A stretch of DNA of 64,000 nt from Veronia pacifica (GTDB lineage Bacteria > Pseudomonadota > Gammaproteobacteria > Enterobacterales > Vibrionaceae): contig NZ_LYBM01000020.1 in NCBI RefSeq assembly GCF_001707825.1, positions 1 through 64,000 on the forward strand. The letters run 5' to 3'. Below, piece after piece: positions 44,881 through 53,947 of this stretch. The notes beneath the pieces are model-generated. The model was not told the DNA's origin. It saw nothing but the letters and a program-made list of their open reading frames with translations, and ran no database searches. The first letter of the stretch is position 1. Each line of letters opens with the position of its first letter. Made by a program: the position numbers and the translations under genes.

Positions 44881-45753
44881 ATGAGCAGTAAAATTTATTT
44901 TAAAAATAACAAGCAGCGCTTTGATTTCTCGAAGTTAGTGATCAATCTCGTCAGTCGAACTTGTTTTGCTATCGTACCAAAAATAACAGTTAAATATGCC
45001 CGGAAGCTATTCTTAACGCCTGCGCGTAACCAAAGTAAGAATGAAGAGCCTACGGATCTAAAAGTAAAAGACATACAGGGTGATACAGGAAAAATCCGGG
45101 TTTATCAGTCTGGAGAAGGACCAGTTTGGCTAATGGTTCATGGATGGTCAGGGTCAGCAAGTCAGTTCTTCCCGTTAATGCAAAAAGTGACCGCAATGGG
45201 ATATACCGCTGTCGCTTTCGACCAACCTGCGCATGGACAAAGCGAGGGGCAGGAAGCACATATTCCTAATATGATCAGTGCTCTCGAGTCGGTAATTACG
45301 CAATATGATGAAATTGAAGGAATCATTGCTCACTCTATGGGAGTTTCCATATCTTTGCATATCATTGAGCAATCTCTGAAAGGTAAGCCATGTTTGTTTA
45401 TCGCTCCCGCCTTGTTTTACTGGGAAAATGCGATAAAAACAGTTCAGCGCTCGGGAGTGGATCTGCAACTTTACAACGCAGTCATTGAACAAGTATCTAG
45501 TGAGTTTGAGTTTGCCCCAGAAGACTTCGACCCTGATCAAAAACTGTTTGAGTTGTCGTCTCCTGTCACTATTGTTCATGACAAAGAAGACAGATTTACC
45601 CCATTCGAGGCTTCCCGAAAGGCATCAGACTGCGACCATATTGAGTTAGTTGAGACTGAAAATCTCGGCCATGGCAGGATCCTCAAAAGTGAAGAGGTTG
45701 AACGAGCTTTCACATTATTAGCGACCCGTGACCAAGAGCAGGAAATAGCCTGA
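44881..45753 (+). CDS. Alpha/beta hydrolase
   Basis: About 290 residues. After a basic N-terminal 60 residues come strand and oxyanion region WLMVHGWSGSASQFFPLMQK, DQPAHGQSEG, the nucleophile elbow GIIAHSMGVSISLH (AHSMG), the acidic TIVHDKEDRFTPF and the His of NLGHGRIL. The triad is complete. ATG at 44881 with AAGGACTC before it is chosen over 44863. It shares a transcript or regulation with the TetR gene upstream. Substrate unknown. Confidence 0.86.
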   Translation: MSSKIYFKNNKQRFDFSKLVINLVSRTCFAIVPKITVKYARKLFLTPARNQSKNEEPTDLKVKDIQGDTGKIRVYQSGEGPVWLMVHGWSGSASQFFPLMQKVTAMGYTAVAFDQPAHGQSEGQEAHIPNMISALESVITQYDEIEGIIAHSMGVSISLHIIEQSLKGKPCLFIAPALFYWENAIKTVQRSGVDLQLYNAVIEQVSSEFEFAPEDFDPDQKLFELSSPVTIVHDKEDRFTPFEASRKASDCDHIELVETENLGHGRILKSEEVERAFTLLATRDQEQEIA

Positions 45754-45807
45754 TGCTGTTCCGCAAAACAAAGATACTCTTCCGCCTGATTTTACAATTC
45801 GGGCGGG

Positions 45808-46194
45808 CTAGAGATCATAGACTTTATAACCGCGTTCTTTAAGACAACGACGAAGCACTTTTGCCTGATCTTTTGTTGAATCATTAGCGCCTTTAACTGC
45901 TCCCGCACCGCCGCCAATTGCCCCGCCTACAGCGGCTCCTGTAACAGCGCCACCAATACCATCCTCCAATACACCGGATATTGCGCCAATAACAGCACCT
46001 GATACCGACGAGTTCGCTGCACCAACTTTGGCAGCCTCACCTTTATCAACCTGTTCAGCCAGTGTTTGGCAGTATTCGAAATCACGTTGATATTGGGCTT
46101 CGTCAACACCCTCAAGGTCAACAACTGGCTTTTTATTGTATGCACACGCAGTTAAGACGAGAAGAAGAGCAATGATAGTTAGGATGTGCTTCAT
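45808..46194 (-). CDS. Glycine-zipper lipoprotein
   Basis: About 128 residues from MKHILTIIALLLVLTACAYN, a lipoprotein signal with Cys at about 17. A middle helix carries FEYCQTLAEQVD, and the C-terminal half is a Gly-zipper: GAVIGAISGVLEDGIGGAVT then GAAVGGAIGGGAGAVKGAND. Ends LRRCLKERGYKVYDL, as in other zipper lipoproteins of Vibrio and Pseudomonas. Likely outer-membrane or envelope-inserted; function unknown. ATG at 46194 (GGGTGACCAA) is chosen over an upstream frame to 46281. Confidence 0.82.
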   Translation of the reverse strand: MKHILTIIALLLVLTACAYNKKPVVDLEGVDEAQYQRDFEYCQTLAEQVDKGEAAKVGAANSSVSGAVIGAISGVLEDGIGGAVTGAAVGGAIGGGAGAVKGANDSTKDQAKVLRRCLKERGYKVYDL

Positions 46195-46386
46195 TTGGTC
46201 ACCCGTGTCTTCAATATTATTGCTGATAAGGCTTGTCTTTACTAACACCAAAAGACAAGTGCACCGCATTACTAAAGGCATCTAAAGTAAATGCTATTGA
46301 TTGGGTGGTCAATAATGAGTGAGGCGAAGTGATATGTGAAGATGAGTAAGAAAGGAGCCCGCGTTACGCAGGCTCATTCACAGATT

Positions 46387-47730
46387 TTATTCACCAGCAA
46401 TATTAAGGCCACTGAACCTGATTGTCGGAGAGAAAAAGCTCTTATAACTATTTGGTAATACCACGTCACTGACGGCTTCAATATCCTTCAACATCTGGTA
46501 GAAGTTACCTGCCACAGTAATACCACGGACGGCTCTCTCTCTCTTGCCATCCCGACAAAGGAAACCGCTGGCACCGAATGAGAAATCTCCGCTGATTGCA
46601 TCAGCACCGGAATGTGTTCCCTGTAGCGCTATCAGCTCAAGATATTCGCCACCTGTCACCTCAGCTTCGCTGCTTCTTCCTGGACTGAGCACTTTATGTA
46701 AACCGGAAACACTTAGCGGACTCTTCGCAGAGCGACTGGCATTGGCAGTATGAGTAACACCAAAGTGTGCCGCAGTTGCTGAGTTATGCAGTAACCCTAC
46801 CAGCTTACCATCGGCAATAAGCGATGTATCCTGAGTGGCAAATCCCTCGCCATCAAAGGCGGTGATCGCCATCCCTCCTTCTACATAAGCTTTATCTGTC
46901 ACGGTCAAGAGGGGACTAGCTACTATCTCTCCCACTTTCTCACGCCATGGGTTGGTTCCCCTCTGTGCAGAGAGGCCAGAAATACACGAGCCAAATGCAC
47001 CAAACAATTCACTCAGTGAATCGGTATCAAAGATGACAGAGTAAACACCGCTTGAAACCGGACCACCTTCAAGTAAATCACTCGCAACCTGATAGCTTTC
47101 ATCAATTACTCTTTGTGGCTCAAGCTCAGCAAAGGTACGGGCTATCGTGCCGGTGTAATGCATAGATTGTTTTCCACCCTGATCAATCAAGGTGCTCGTG
47201 AAGCACATCAAGTGACGGCTGGAATGATCGCAGCGCATTCCAAGTGTATTAGCCAGTAGAGTCTTATGGCTCGATTCTGAAAAACTGTTGTAAGGTGCTG
47301 CCTTTGCCAAAGGCTTATCGAGCACACCTTGTTCAAGTTGCAGAGCGAGCGCAACTTTCTCTTCTGCTGTTGCAGGGTCAGTTTGAAAAATCTCTGGGTT
47401 TAACGTGGATATTGGCTCCCCCTCTGCGCGAATTTTCTGAGAAGGATCCGATTTTGTAAATGCAGCGTTTTTCACCGCTTGCGTGACCATTTGCTCTAGG
47501 CTTTGTGTTTCAAGTGACTCGGAATAGCTAATAGAAATACTGTCATCTTTAACTACCCTGATACCTATTACCTGACTACCGGAAACTTGATATTCAGATA
47601 GCTCGCCACTCTCCGCTTTTAATGAAAATTTTTCGCCAGATTCTGCAATAACATCGGCTTCAACACCGTGCTTTTTTGCCAGTTCGATAACGTGATCAAC
47701 GGCGTGTTCGAGTTGATTTGACTGACTCAT
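46387..47730 (-). CDS. pmbA: Metalloprotease-associated PmbA/TldE family protein
   Basis: About 447 residues, normal PmbA/TldE length. Family features include ESGELSEYQVSGSQVIGIRV near the start and GTHSGADAISGDFSFGASGF near the end. TldE lacks the zinc His motif and forms a heterodimer with TldD, which is encoded just upstream. The pair degrades unfolded small proteins or leader peptides (CcdA antitoxin, microcin B17 maturation in E. coli). TAATG overlap with the tldD stop and GGAGGTGGCCGCTA before ATG show coupled translation. Confidence 0.9.
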   Translation of the reverse strand: MSQSNQLEHAVDHVIELAKKHGVEADVIAESGEKFSLKAESGELSEYQVSGSQVIGIRVVKDDSISISYSESLETQSLEQMVTQAVKNAAFTKSDPSQKIRAEGEPISTLNPEIFQTDPATAEEKVALALQLEQGVLDKPLAKAAPYNSFSESSHKTLLANTLGMRCDHSSRHLMCFTSTLIDQGGKQSMHYTGTIARTFAELEPQRVIDESYQVASDLLEGGPVSSGVYSVIFDTDSLSELFGAFGSCISGLSAQRGTNPWREKVGEIVASPLLTVTDKAYVEGGMAITAFDGEGFATQDTSLIADGKLVGLLHNSATAAHFGVTHTANASRSAKSPLSVSGLHKVLSPGRSSEAEVTGGEYLELIALQGTHSGADAISGDFSFGASGFLCRDGKRERAVRGITVAGNFYQMLKDIEAVSDVVLPNSYKSFFSPTIRFSGLNIAGE

Positions 47731-49115
47731 TAGCGGCCACCTCCTACCAGGATGTTATCGACTTTTATTGCAGGCTGGCCAACTGTCGTTGGTACGGAGC
47801 CACTGACAGAGCCGCACATACCTGCTGCTAGCTCAAGATCTTTACCGACCATACTGATTTCTTTCAGCACTTTTGGCCCTGTGCTAATCAGTGTGGCTGA
47901 TTTAAGCGGTTTGGTTATTTGACCGTCTTCAATCAGATAAGCTTCTTGTACTGAGAAGTTGAACTCGCCAGTACCCGGCTGTACCGAACCACCGCCCATC
48001 TTGGCGGCAAAAATGCCTTTATCTACACTCGCGATCATGTCTTCTAAATCACTATTGCCTGCTTCAATGTAGGTATTACGCATTCTTGATGCAGGAGCAA
48101 ACTTATAGTTCTGACGGCGTCCAGAGCCTGTTCTTTCAAAACCCGTTTTGAGGCTGCCCATGTGGTCAACCAGAAAGCCAGTTAATTTACCGTCTTTAAT
48201 CAACTGCGTGTTTTGTGTTTCCATCCCTTCATCATCAATATTGATAGAGCCCCAAGCGTTGGGGAGAAGACCATTATCGACTGCATTAACCACCGGGTTG
48301 GCAATCAACTCGCCCATCTGGTCATGGAATACAGATGCGCCTTTCGCTACTGCTGTCGTTTCGAGTAGGTGTCCACAGGCTTCATGGAAGATCACACCTC
48401 CAAAGCCATTACCAATAACGACAGGCAGCTCGCCAGATGGACATGCATCTGCACCTAACTTGACTAGCGCCTGTTTTGCCGTGCGCTGGCCTAGGGCAAC
48501 GGGATCAATATCCTTATGGAATTCCCAGCCCCTCAATGCGCCCGGGCCCTCAAAGCCGCTTGACTGTTCGCTGCCATCTGCGGCGACGACCGATGACACT
48601 ACGCGGATGTAGTTTCGGGTGTCCTGAATGTGAAGACCCGTTGAATTGAAAATTTCTACTTGTTGCTCACGTTGGCCTACAACACTGATGGCTTGAGAGA
48701 TTTTACTGCTCTCGCTTCTCGCACTTGCATCGATTTTTCTGAGGAAGGCTATTTTTTCTTCAACGCTTGGGTCACTGGATAAGTGGAACTCAACCGGGTG
48801 TCGGTCATTACCCTGCGCGAGGTTAATAGGGCCTGCATTGGCAATTTGGTCACGTTTATCCTTTGCGCATAGTAAGCTAGTGACTTGTTTCAGCTTTTCT
48901 TCTTCTTTGCTGTTGGTATAGCCATAGAGAACTTTATGACCAAAAAAAAGTCGGATGCCGATACCAAAATCGATTCCTGAATTTACTTTATCTACTTCAC
49001 CACTCAGCAACTCAACCGTGCCAGAATGATGATGTTCCACGAATAGCTCCGCAAAGTCTGCGCCCAAAAACAGTGCATGATCGATCACTGACTTGGCAAT
49101 GGCAGGATTTAACAT
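47730..49115 (-). CDS. tldD: Zinc metalloprotease TldD family
   Basis: About 461 residues. The HExxxH zinc motif is intact at 244-249 in GGVIFHEACGHLLETTAVAK, and a C-terminal Cys ligand is in LAAGMCGSVSGSVPTTVGQP, as in TldD. N-terminus resembles the PmbA/TldD first domain (GADFAELFVEHHHSGTVELL). AAGGAGGAAGGC precedes ATG. It is cotranscribed with pmbA. In many gammaproteobacteria tldD and pmbA are unlinked, so this linked pair may be a second copy; that needs the whole genome. No peptide-precursor gene is seen nearby. Confidence 0.9.
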   Translation of the reverse strand: MLNPAIAKSVIDHALFLGADFAELFVEHHHSGTVELLSGEVDKVNSGIDFGIGIRLFFGHKVLYGYTNSKEEEKLKQVTSLLCAKDKRDQIANAGPINLAQGNDRHPVEFHLSSDPSVEEKIAFLRKIDASARSESSKISQAISVVGQREQQVEIFNSTGLHIQDTRNYIRVVSSVVAADGSEQSSGFEGPGALRGWEFHKDIDPVALGQRTAKQALVKLGADACPSGELPVVIGNGFGGVIFHEACGHLLETTAVAKGASVFHDQMGELIANPVVNAVDNGLLPNAWGSINIDDEGMETQNTQLIKDGKLTGFLVDHMGSLKTGFERTGSGRRQNYKFAPASRMRNTYIEAGNSDLEDMIASVDKGIFAAKMGGGSVQPGTGEFNFSVQEAYLIEDGQITKPLKSATLISTGPKVLKEISMVGKDLELAAGMCGSVSGSVPTTVGQPAIKVDNILVGGGR

Positions 49116-49547
49116 GCCTTCCTCCTTTTGTTGAACCCGTATTGTTTTATTTATAAAGCAGCAGGCTTGTTCGACGGGTTAAAACAAACCAATGCTGTGC
49201 GTGGTTCGGGCAGTGTCGGCAGCCCTGTACTTATCTACCCCTTGTCGCTGAGTAACACGTAAAGACATGTTAAAAAGCTTGGGACACATATTTCTTAACA
49301 CGCGTATTCAACAGTATTTTATTATCGTTTCTACCTAAACGTTACCAATATCATCTTGTTATTAGGGTATTTTCCGATATTTTTTTGTGATGCTCCGCAG
49401 AACGTAAAAAATATAAATCAATTGCTTTACTCTCACAGCTTGTCAGTACGGTTTAAATGTAGGATGAGGGCAATGACGACCTGAATGCAATAATTGCTGC
49501 ACTGTCGTCTTCACGTAAATCAAAGATATATTGGTAAAGGACGAGCT
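49116..49547. other. Intergenic stretch between tldD and amidase
   Basis: About 430 bases between divergent genes; AT-rich in the middle, no hairpin or operator recognised. I looked here for a small peptide gene that TldD/E might process and saw none with a good ribosome site. Confidence 0.4.
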
Positions 49548-51068
49548 ATGGATAGAAGTACTGAATCATCCGACCTTTCTCACTCTCCTGTTAATGTCGA
49601 AGAGATGACGCTGGATATGATGGCGGCATTAATGAGGGAAGGGAAGATATCATCAGAGTCGTTAGTCACTCAATATATTGAGCGCATCCATCAAATCGAT
49701 AAAACGGGGCCCTCACTTCATTCGGTTTTGGTTGTCAATCCGCATGCTATTGATGAAGCCAGAGCACTAGACGTTCTCTGGAACTCCGAAAAACCCCTGG
49801 GTCCACTCCACGGTGTCCCTGTATTAATAAAAGATAATATTGAAACAGCAGGTCCAATGCCAACAACGGCGGGGGCACTGGCTCTTAAAAATAATGTCTG
49901 TTTGCAAGATTCTCCTTTGGTAGCTCAGCTACGTAAAGCCGGTGCAGTGATACTGGGTAAGGCAAACCTGAGCGAGTGGGCAAATTTTAAATCTTTAAAA
50001 AGCTCAAGCGGGTTCAGCGAATTAGGCGGGCAGACTAAAAACCCATATTTCCTCGATAGAAATCCATGTGGTTCAAGCTCCGGCTCAGCAGTCTCGGTAT
50101 CTGCAAATCTCACAACGGTCGCAGTGGGAACAGAAACCGATGGTTCAATTGTCGCGCCAGCTTCACACTGCGGCATTGTTGGAATGAAACCAACTGTCGG
50201 TTTAGTGCCGTCAAAGGGCATTATTCCCATCAGTCACAATCAGGATTCAGCGGGACCGATGGCAAGAACGGTTATGGATACTGCACTGCTGTTGAATGCA
50301 CTCGTTGACCCTAGTCACTCCAAGGCAAGAAAAGACTACGCCGCTTCCCTGCAGTTTGCATCTCTGGAAGGAAAACGTATTGGGATTCCTCAACATGCGG
50401 ACCGATTCCCTGAAAGTGTTCGCGCTGTATTTGAAGCCGCAGTCGGTAAGATGGAGCAGGCTGGTGCAGAAATAATTAGAGGACTTGAGTTACCTCAGGA
50501 GGATAGCCTTGGTGAAGCTGAATTTGAGATTTTGCTTTACGACTTCAAGCATGACCTGAGTGAATATCTCAGTGGAACATCCTCCAGCGTTGAGGTAAAA
50601 AATATCGATGAGTTGGTGGCATTCAACTTGGCAAACCCGTCAACGCTAGCGCTCTTTAATCAAGAGTTAATTGAGATGGCCGCGAAAAAGGGAAGCGTAG
50701 AGGAGCCTGCCTACCAGGCATCACGTCAGCTGGTTGAAAAATATGGTCGTAAGCAAGGAATAGATGCTTTGTCTACTGACTATCAACTTGATGCACTTAT
50801 CGCTCCGACCAATACGCCGTCATGGCTGATTGATCATGAAAATGGCGATAATTTTGAAGGTGGCTCGTCTTCACCGTCAGCCATTACTGGATACCCCATC
50901 ATTACAGTTCCTATGGGGGACACTCAAGGGCTACCCCTTGGTTTATCGTTCTTCAGTGGGGCTTATCAGGAACAAACGCTTCTTGAATTAGCGTATTGTT
51001 TCGAAAGATTAATTAACGCGAGAAAAATGCCGGAGTTCATAGCTGTGCATCCAAGCAGCAGAAAGTAA
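49548..51068 (+). CDS. Amidase signature family enzyme
   Basis: About 506 residues. Catalytic triad elements are visible: Lys in PVLIKDNIETAGPMPTTAGA, cis-Ser in the NPCGSSSGSAVSVSANLTTV segment and the nucleophile Ser in GTETDGSIVAPASHCGIVGM. KPTVGLVPSKGIIPISHNQDSAGP follows as usual. It hydrolyses an amide bond; enzymes of this subgroup (with NPCGSSSGS) resemble bacterial 6-aminohexanoate-cyclic-dimer and peptide-amidase types. ATG at 49548 has AAGGACGAGCT before it. No signal peptide. Substrate unknown. Confidence 0.9.
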   Translation: MDRSTESSDLSHSPVNVEEMTLDMMAALMREGKISSESLVTQYIERIHQIDKTGPSLHSVLVVNPHAIDEARALDVLWNSEKPLGPLHGVPVLIKDNIETAGPMPTTAGALALKNNVCLQDSPLVAQLRKAGAVILGKANLSEWANFKSLKSSSGFSELGGQTKNPYFLDRNPCGSSSGSAVSVSANLTTVAVGTETDGSIVAPASHCGIVGMKPTVGLVPSKGIIPISHNQDSAGPMARTVMDTALLLNALVDPSHSKARKDYAASLQFASLEGKRIGIPQHADRFPESVRAVFEAAVGKMEQAGAEIIRGLELPQEDSLGEAEFEILLYDFKHDLSEYLSGTSSSVEVKNIDELVAFNLANPSTLALFNQELIEMAAKKGSVEEPAYQASRQLVEKYGRKQGIDALSTDYQLDALIAPTNTPSWLIDHENGDNFEGGSSSPSAITGYPIITVPMGDTQGLPLGLSFFSGAYQEQTLLELAYCFERLINARKMPEFIAVHPSSRK

Positions 51069-51081
51069 AAATACACACCTT

Positions 51082-51101
51082 GCCCCTTTAACTAGAGGGG
51101 C
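51082..51101 (+). terminator. Hairpin after the amidase gene
   Basis: GCCCCT (51082-51087) and AGGGGC (51096-51101), 8-base loop, 13 bases past the stop. Short stem without a T run, so a weak call. Confidence 0.35.
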
Positions 51102-51155
51102 GAGGAATGTAGACGTGTTATATATGTGTCTATGTTTAGTTTGCGAGCAAAATTT

Positions 51156-51650
51156 TTAGCCCGAAAGTTCAATGTCTCGGATGAGTTCATCGCCACTTTG
51201 CGTTATTTCTAAAACGCTCATTGATGTTACATCGAAAGAGATTGAGTTGTTCAACTCAGTCAATGCTTCAATATTTTCCTGCCATGCAAAAGGGTTTGTC
51301 ACTCGCCCCACTGTTATATGAGGGATGTAGGTTTGTTTTCGATCGAGCTGACTCTGGAATGGACCTGAATAAAGCATGTCATGCAGCTCTATCAGTTCGT
51401 CGTTTCCTTTTTTTATATTTAGAAAAATCAGATCCCCGTCTTGACCGGTAAAGTCTCTGGCAACGACTGAAAAAGGGGAGACGTTGGCTGCTATATTTTC
51501 AATGTGTTTTATCGCGTCATTAAGCGATTCCCACTGATGAGGGAAAACGAGGGTGATGTGCGCTTTTGATAGTTCAACAAGTGGATCGATATCTGCCCGT
51601 ATTGACTCAATTTCGGGAATTGATTCAGGGATGACAGCAACATAATACAT
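51156..51650 (-). CDS. 2H phosphoesterase / 2-prime,5-prime RNA ligase family protein
   Basis: About 164 residues with the two HxT motifs of the 2H superfamily: SKAHITLVFPHQWES and YIPHITVGRVTNPF. Length and spacing fit the small LigT/YjcG-like group. These enzymes act on 2-prime,5-prime linkages or cyclic phosphates in RNA or nucleotides. AAGGAGCATAT precedes the ATG. It is isolated by a long gene-free region upstream. The true substrate cannot be named. Confidence 0.85.
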   Translation of the reverse strand: MYYVAVIPESIPEIESIRADIDPLVELSKAHITLVFPHQWESLNDAIKHIENIAANVSPFSVVARDFTGQDGDLIFLNIKKGNDELIELHDMLYSGPFQSQLDRKQTYIPHITVGRVTNPFAWQENIEALTELNNSISFDVTSMSVLEITQSGDELIRDIELSG

Positions 51651-52042
51651 ATATGCTCCTTCATTACTCGTTTTTATCCATTAGACATCTTAACCTAGAG
51701 TGCTTTTCGAACAAATTCTATCGCAGTCATGCAAGCTAATCATCATTGAGATGCATATCGCTTAATTGTGTATTTTTGTTCAGTGATATGTCAGAACAAC
51801 TTGAAATCAGTAGTTTTGTAAAGCGATGGTTCATCGTGCAAGTGTTAGATTCGTATTTAATCTGAGGGAATACATCTTAAAGTGAGCATTTAATATTTGC
51901 TGGCCACATTTTTCACATTTACTGCCGCAGAGACATAAATATATATCCGAGCTGAATTGCTATCAAAATGTGACAAGTGAGGTAGAAAAAGAAAAGGTGA
52001 TAACGTTTAAGCGTAGCTTAAGAGATCGATGAATAAAAAAAC

Positions 52043-52082
52043 AGTAAGTGTTAGCTTATATAAATATAAACAAACACTTACT
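52043..52082. repeat. Inverted repeat, 10-bp arms
   Basis: AGTAAGTGTT (52043-52052) and AACACTTACT (52073-52082) pair perfectly with a 20-base AT-rich loop. The right arm abuts the first copy of the 18-bp palindrome. Confidence 0.6.
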
Positions 52083-52099
52083 TACCTTTATTGAGGTAA
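52082..52099. repeat. 18-bp palindrome, copy 1
   Basis: TTACCTTTATTGAGGTAA. Its outer six bases on each side are complementary; it matches copy 2 at 17 of 18 positions. Confidence 0.6.
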
Positions 52100-52255
52100 A
52101 AAATAGCTGAGGCGTATTTCTTAATATGCTGAGACAGAGAAACCCAGCCAAAATAACAACCGCAACGGCTATTTATCGGGAATATACAAGACATCGCTGT
52201 TGGTCAGTCACAGTGTAGTGAGATAAACACTGTCACATCACAACTCGGTTGAGTC

Positions 52256-52273
52256 TTACCTCTATTGAGGTAA
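52256..52273. repeat. 18-bp palindrome, copy 2
   Basis: TTACCTCTATTGAGGTAA, with 7-bp complementary arms around TATT. It is 174 bases downstream of copy 1 in the same orientation. Confidence 0.6.
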
Positions 52274-52928
52274 TGACAAAATCAATTATTCAAGTACCTA
52301 AATAAGCATTCAATATCATTATTTCTGTTTCACATAAATTAATGGCACATTTTTAAGTGCCCTCTACAACCCTATTGGTGATTAAAAACGGCAATTTTAC
52401 AGGGCTGTACGCGACTTCCTTGTTGTTTAACAAGCTCTAAATTAACAACCGGATTGAATATCAGTGAGGTCATAAAGTGACAAATAAGAGTCATCTTATG
52501 ACACAAATACGATAAAGATTTATACGGCAACAATAGATATATGCACCCTGTATCATTAAAAGGTAAAAAGAAAGATAAACGCCTTGGTCCATATAAAAGG
52601 CTTTACCCAAACGTTCAAAAAACACTCAAAATCTGTGATTCAAAAATGCGCGTAATTCGGTACGCTGAGTTAGCGAAAAATGTATTTCAGCCTCTATCTC
52701 ATTAAAAAAGACAACGAATATGTATAGCATTGAATGGCTTTTCTAGGATGATTTTACTGCCGCTATATTCTTTGATGTCTCTTTTGGATGGAGGTCAGTT
52801 CATCTGTAAAGATGTGGCGCGAACACAACGTAAGTCAAGCCTGCTGAATCCTGCATCTCGAGGTTGTTTGGGTATATAATCCACCTGATTCAGATCTTGG
52901 TGCCGAAATGAATGATCAAGGATATAAA

Positions 52929-53909
52929 ATGACAAATAAGCTCGAGACTAAAGTGCCCACTAACATCATAACGGGCTTTCTCGGAGTGGGAAAAACGACA
53001 TCAATACTCTCATTACTTAAATCAAAGCCTGAGGGGGAGAACTGGGCAGTACTGGTAAATGAATTTGGTGAGGTTGGAGTCGATGGCGCTTTCCTCAGTG
53101 AGCAAGGGGCGATAGTAAGAGAAGTGCCAGGCGGATGCATGTGTTGCGTTGCCGGCTTACCTATGGCTGTTGGAATCAATGCTTTATTGGCTCAAAAGCC
53201 AGATAGGTTACTTATTGAACCAACAGGACTTGGTCACCCTAAGGATATCATTGGTAAATTACTCTCAGAGCATTATGAGAAATATATCGACCTTAGAGCA
53301 ACCTTGACTCTCGTTGACCCACGAAACTTCTCAAATCAGAAATATACAGATAATCAAAACTTTATAGATCAGATTAATTTGGCTGACGTGCTGATTGCGA
53401 ACAAAGTAGATTTGTGTAGTGACAGTGATGTTGCGGCGTTTGACAAATGTGTGTTTGATTCAGAAATACCCAAGCTGGCTAAAGGTTACGTTGAGCAGGG
53501 TACACTAGACCCGCTTTGGCTTGATTTACCGAGAAAAAATCGTGATGCAGCATTTGGTCATCACCATGCACACAATGATGAGATGCCTGCTTTTGAACTG
53601 GAACCTGGCGAACGCTTCGCGAGACGCGAAAATGAAGGGCAGGGGTACAAAAGCTGCGGCTGGGTGTTTTCGCCCAGTGTAACGTTTCCTTTCGACGCTC
53701 TCTATGGGCTTTTCGGAAACCTCAATGCAGAGCGAGTTAAAGCGGTTGTGAAAACGGATAACGGTGTTTTTGCATTCAACATTGTTAATCAGGTCGTCTC
53801 AGTTAACGCACTGAGTCTTGATGGTATCGAGTCTAAAATCGAGGTTATTGATAAGGATGCGCTCCCTTGGGATGAGCTGGAAGACATTCTGTTGTCGTTT
53901 ATTGCTTAG
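52929..53909 (+). CDS. COG0523 (CobW-like) GTP-binding metallochaperone
   Basis: About 326 residues. Walker A TNIITGFLGVGKTTSIL, the metal-binding CxCC in PGGCMCCVAGLP, switch LIEPTGLGHP and the NKxD-type base motif LIANKVDLC show a COG0523 G3E GTPase. A His-rich loop GHHHAHNDEMP precedes the CobW C-terminal domain (YKSCGWVFSPSVTFPFDALY). The family delivers zinc, cobalt or iron-type metals to enzymes. ATG at 52929 with AAGGATAT before it is chosen over 52908. No clear Zur box was found upstream. Terminator follows. Confidence 0.9.
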   Translation: MTNKLETKVPTNIITGFLGVGKTTSILSLLKSKPEGENWAVLVNEFGEVGVDGAFLSEQGAIVREVPGGCMCCVAGLPMAVGINALLAQKPDRLLIEPTGLGHPKDIIGKLLSEHYEKYIDLRATLTLVDPRNFSNQKYTDNQNFIDQINLADVLIANKVDLCSDSDVAAFDKCVFDSEIPKLAKGYVEQGTLDPLWLDLPRKNRDAAFGHHHAHNDEMPAFELEPGERFARRENEGQGYKSCGWVFSPSVTFPFDALYGLFGNLNAERVKAVVKTDNGVFAFNIVNQVVSVNALSLDGIESKIEVIDKDALPWDELEDILLSFIA

Positions 53910-53942
53910 TGGTGACCATAAAACACTTGTCCATGGTCACCA
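53910..53942. terminator. Bidirectional terminator between COG0523 gene and dgkA
   Basis: TGGTGACCAT (53910-53919) and ATGGTCACCA (53933-53942): perfect 10-bp stem, 13-base loop, directly after one stop codon and 5 bases before the convergent one. Confidence 0.65.
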
Positions 53943-53947
53943 GCATG

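Larger units (their letters stand above)
51651..52928. other. Long gene-free region with repeated palindromes
   Basis: Almost 1.3 kb with no coding frame of protein-like quality. It contains an inverted repeat (52043-52082), and two copies of an 18-bp palindrome (52082-52099 and 52256-52273). A further short hairpin GGCAC/GTGCC is near 52343-52361. This is unusual for the otherwise compact window and could hold regulatory RNAs or an extended promoter. Confidence 0.55.

Noticed and set aside
49116-49547. Precursor peptide gene for TldD/PmbA
   Set aside because: No short frame with ribosome site and leader-core layout was found in this gap or after pmbA.
52339-52361. Sigma-54 promoter (TGGCAC)
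   Set aside because: The matching GC element at the right distance is missing; the sequence is better read as a small GGCAC/GTGCC hairpin.
52780-52928. Zur box before the COG0523 gene
   Set aside because: No GTTATA..TATAAC-type palindrome could be seen in the 150 bases upstream.
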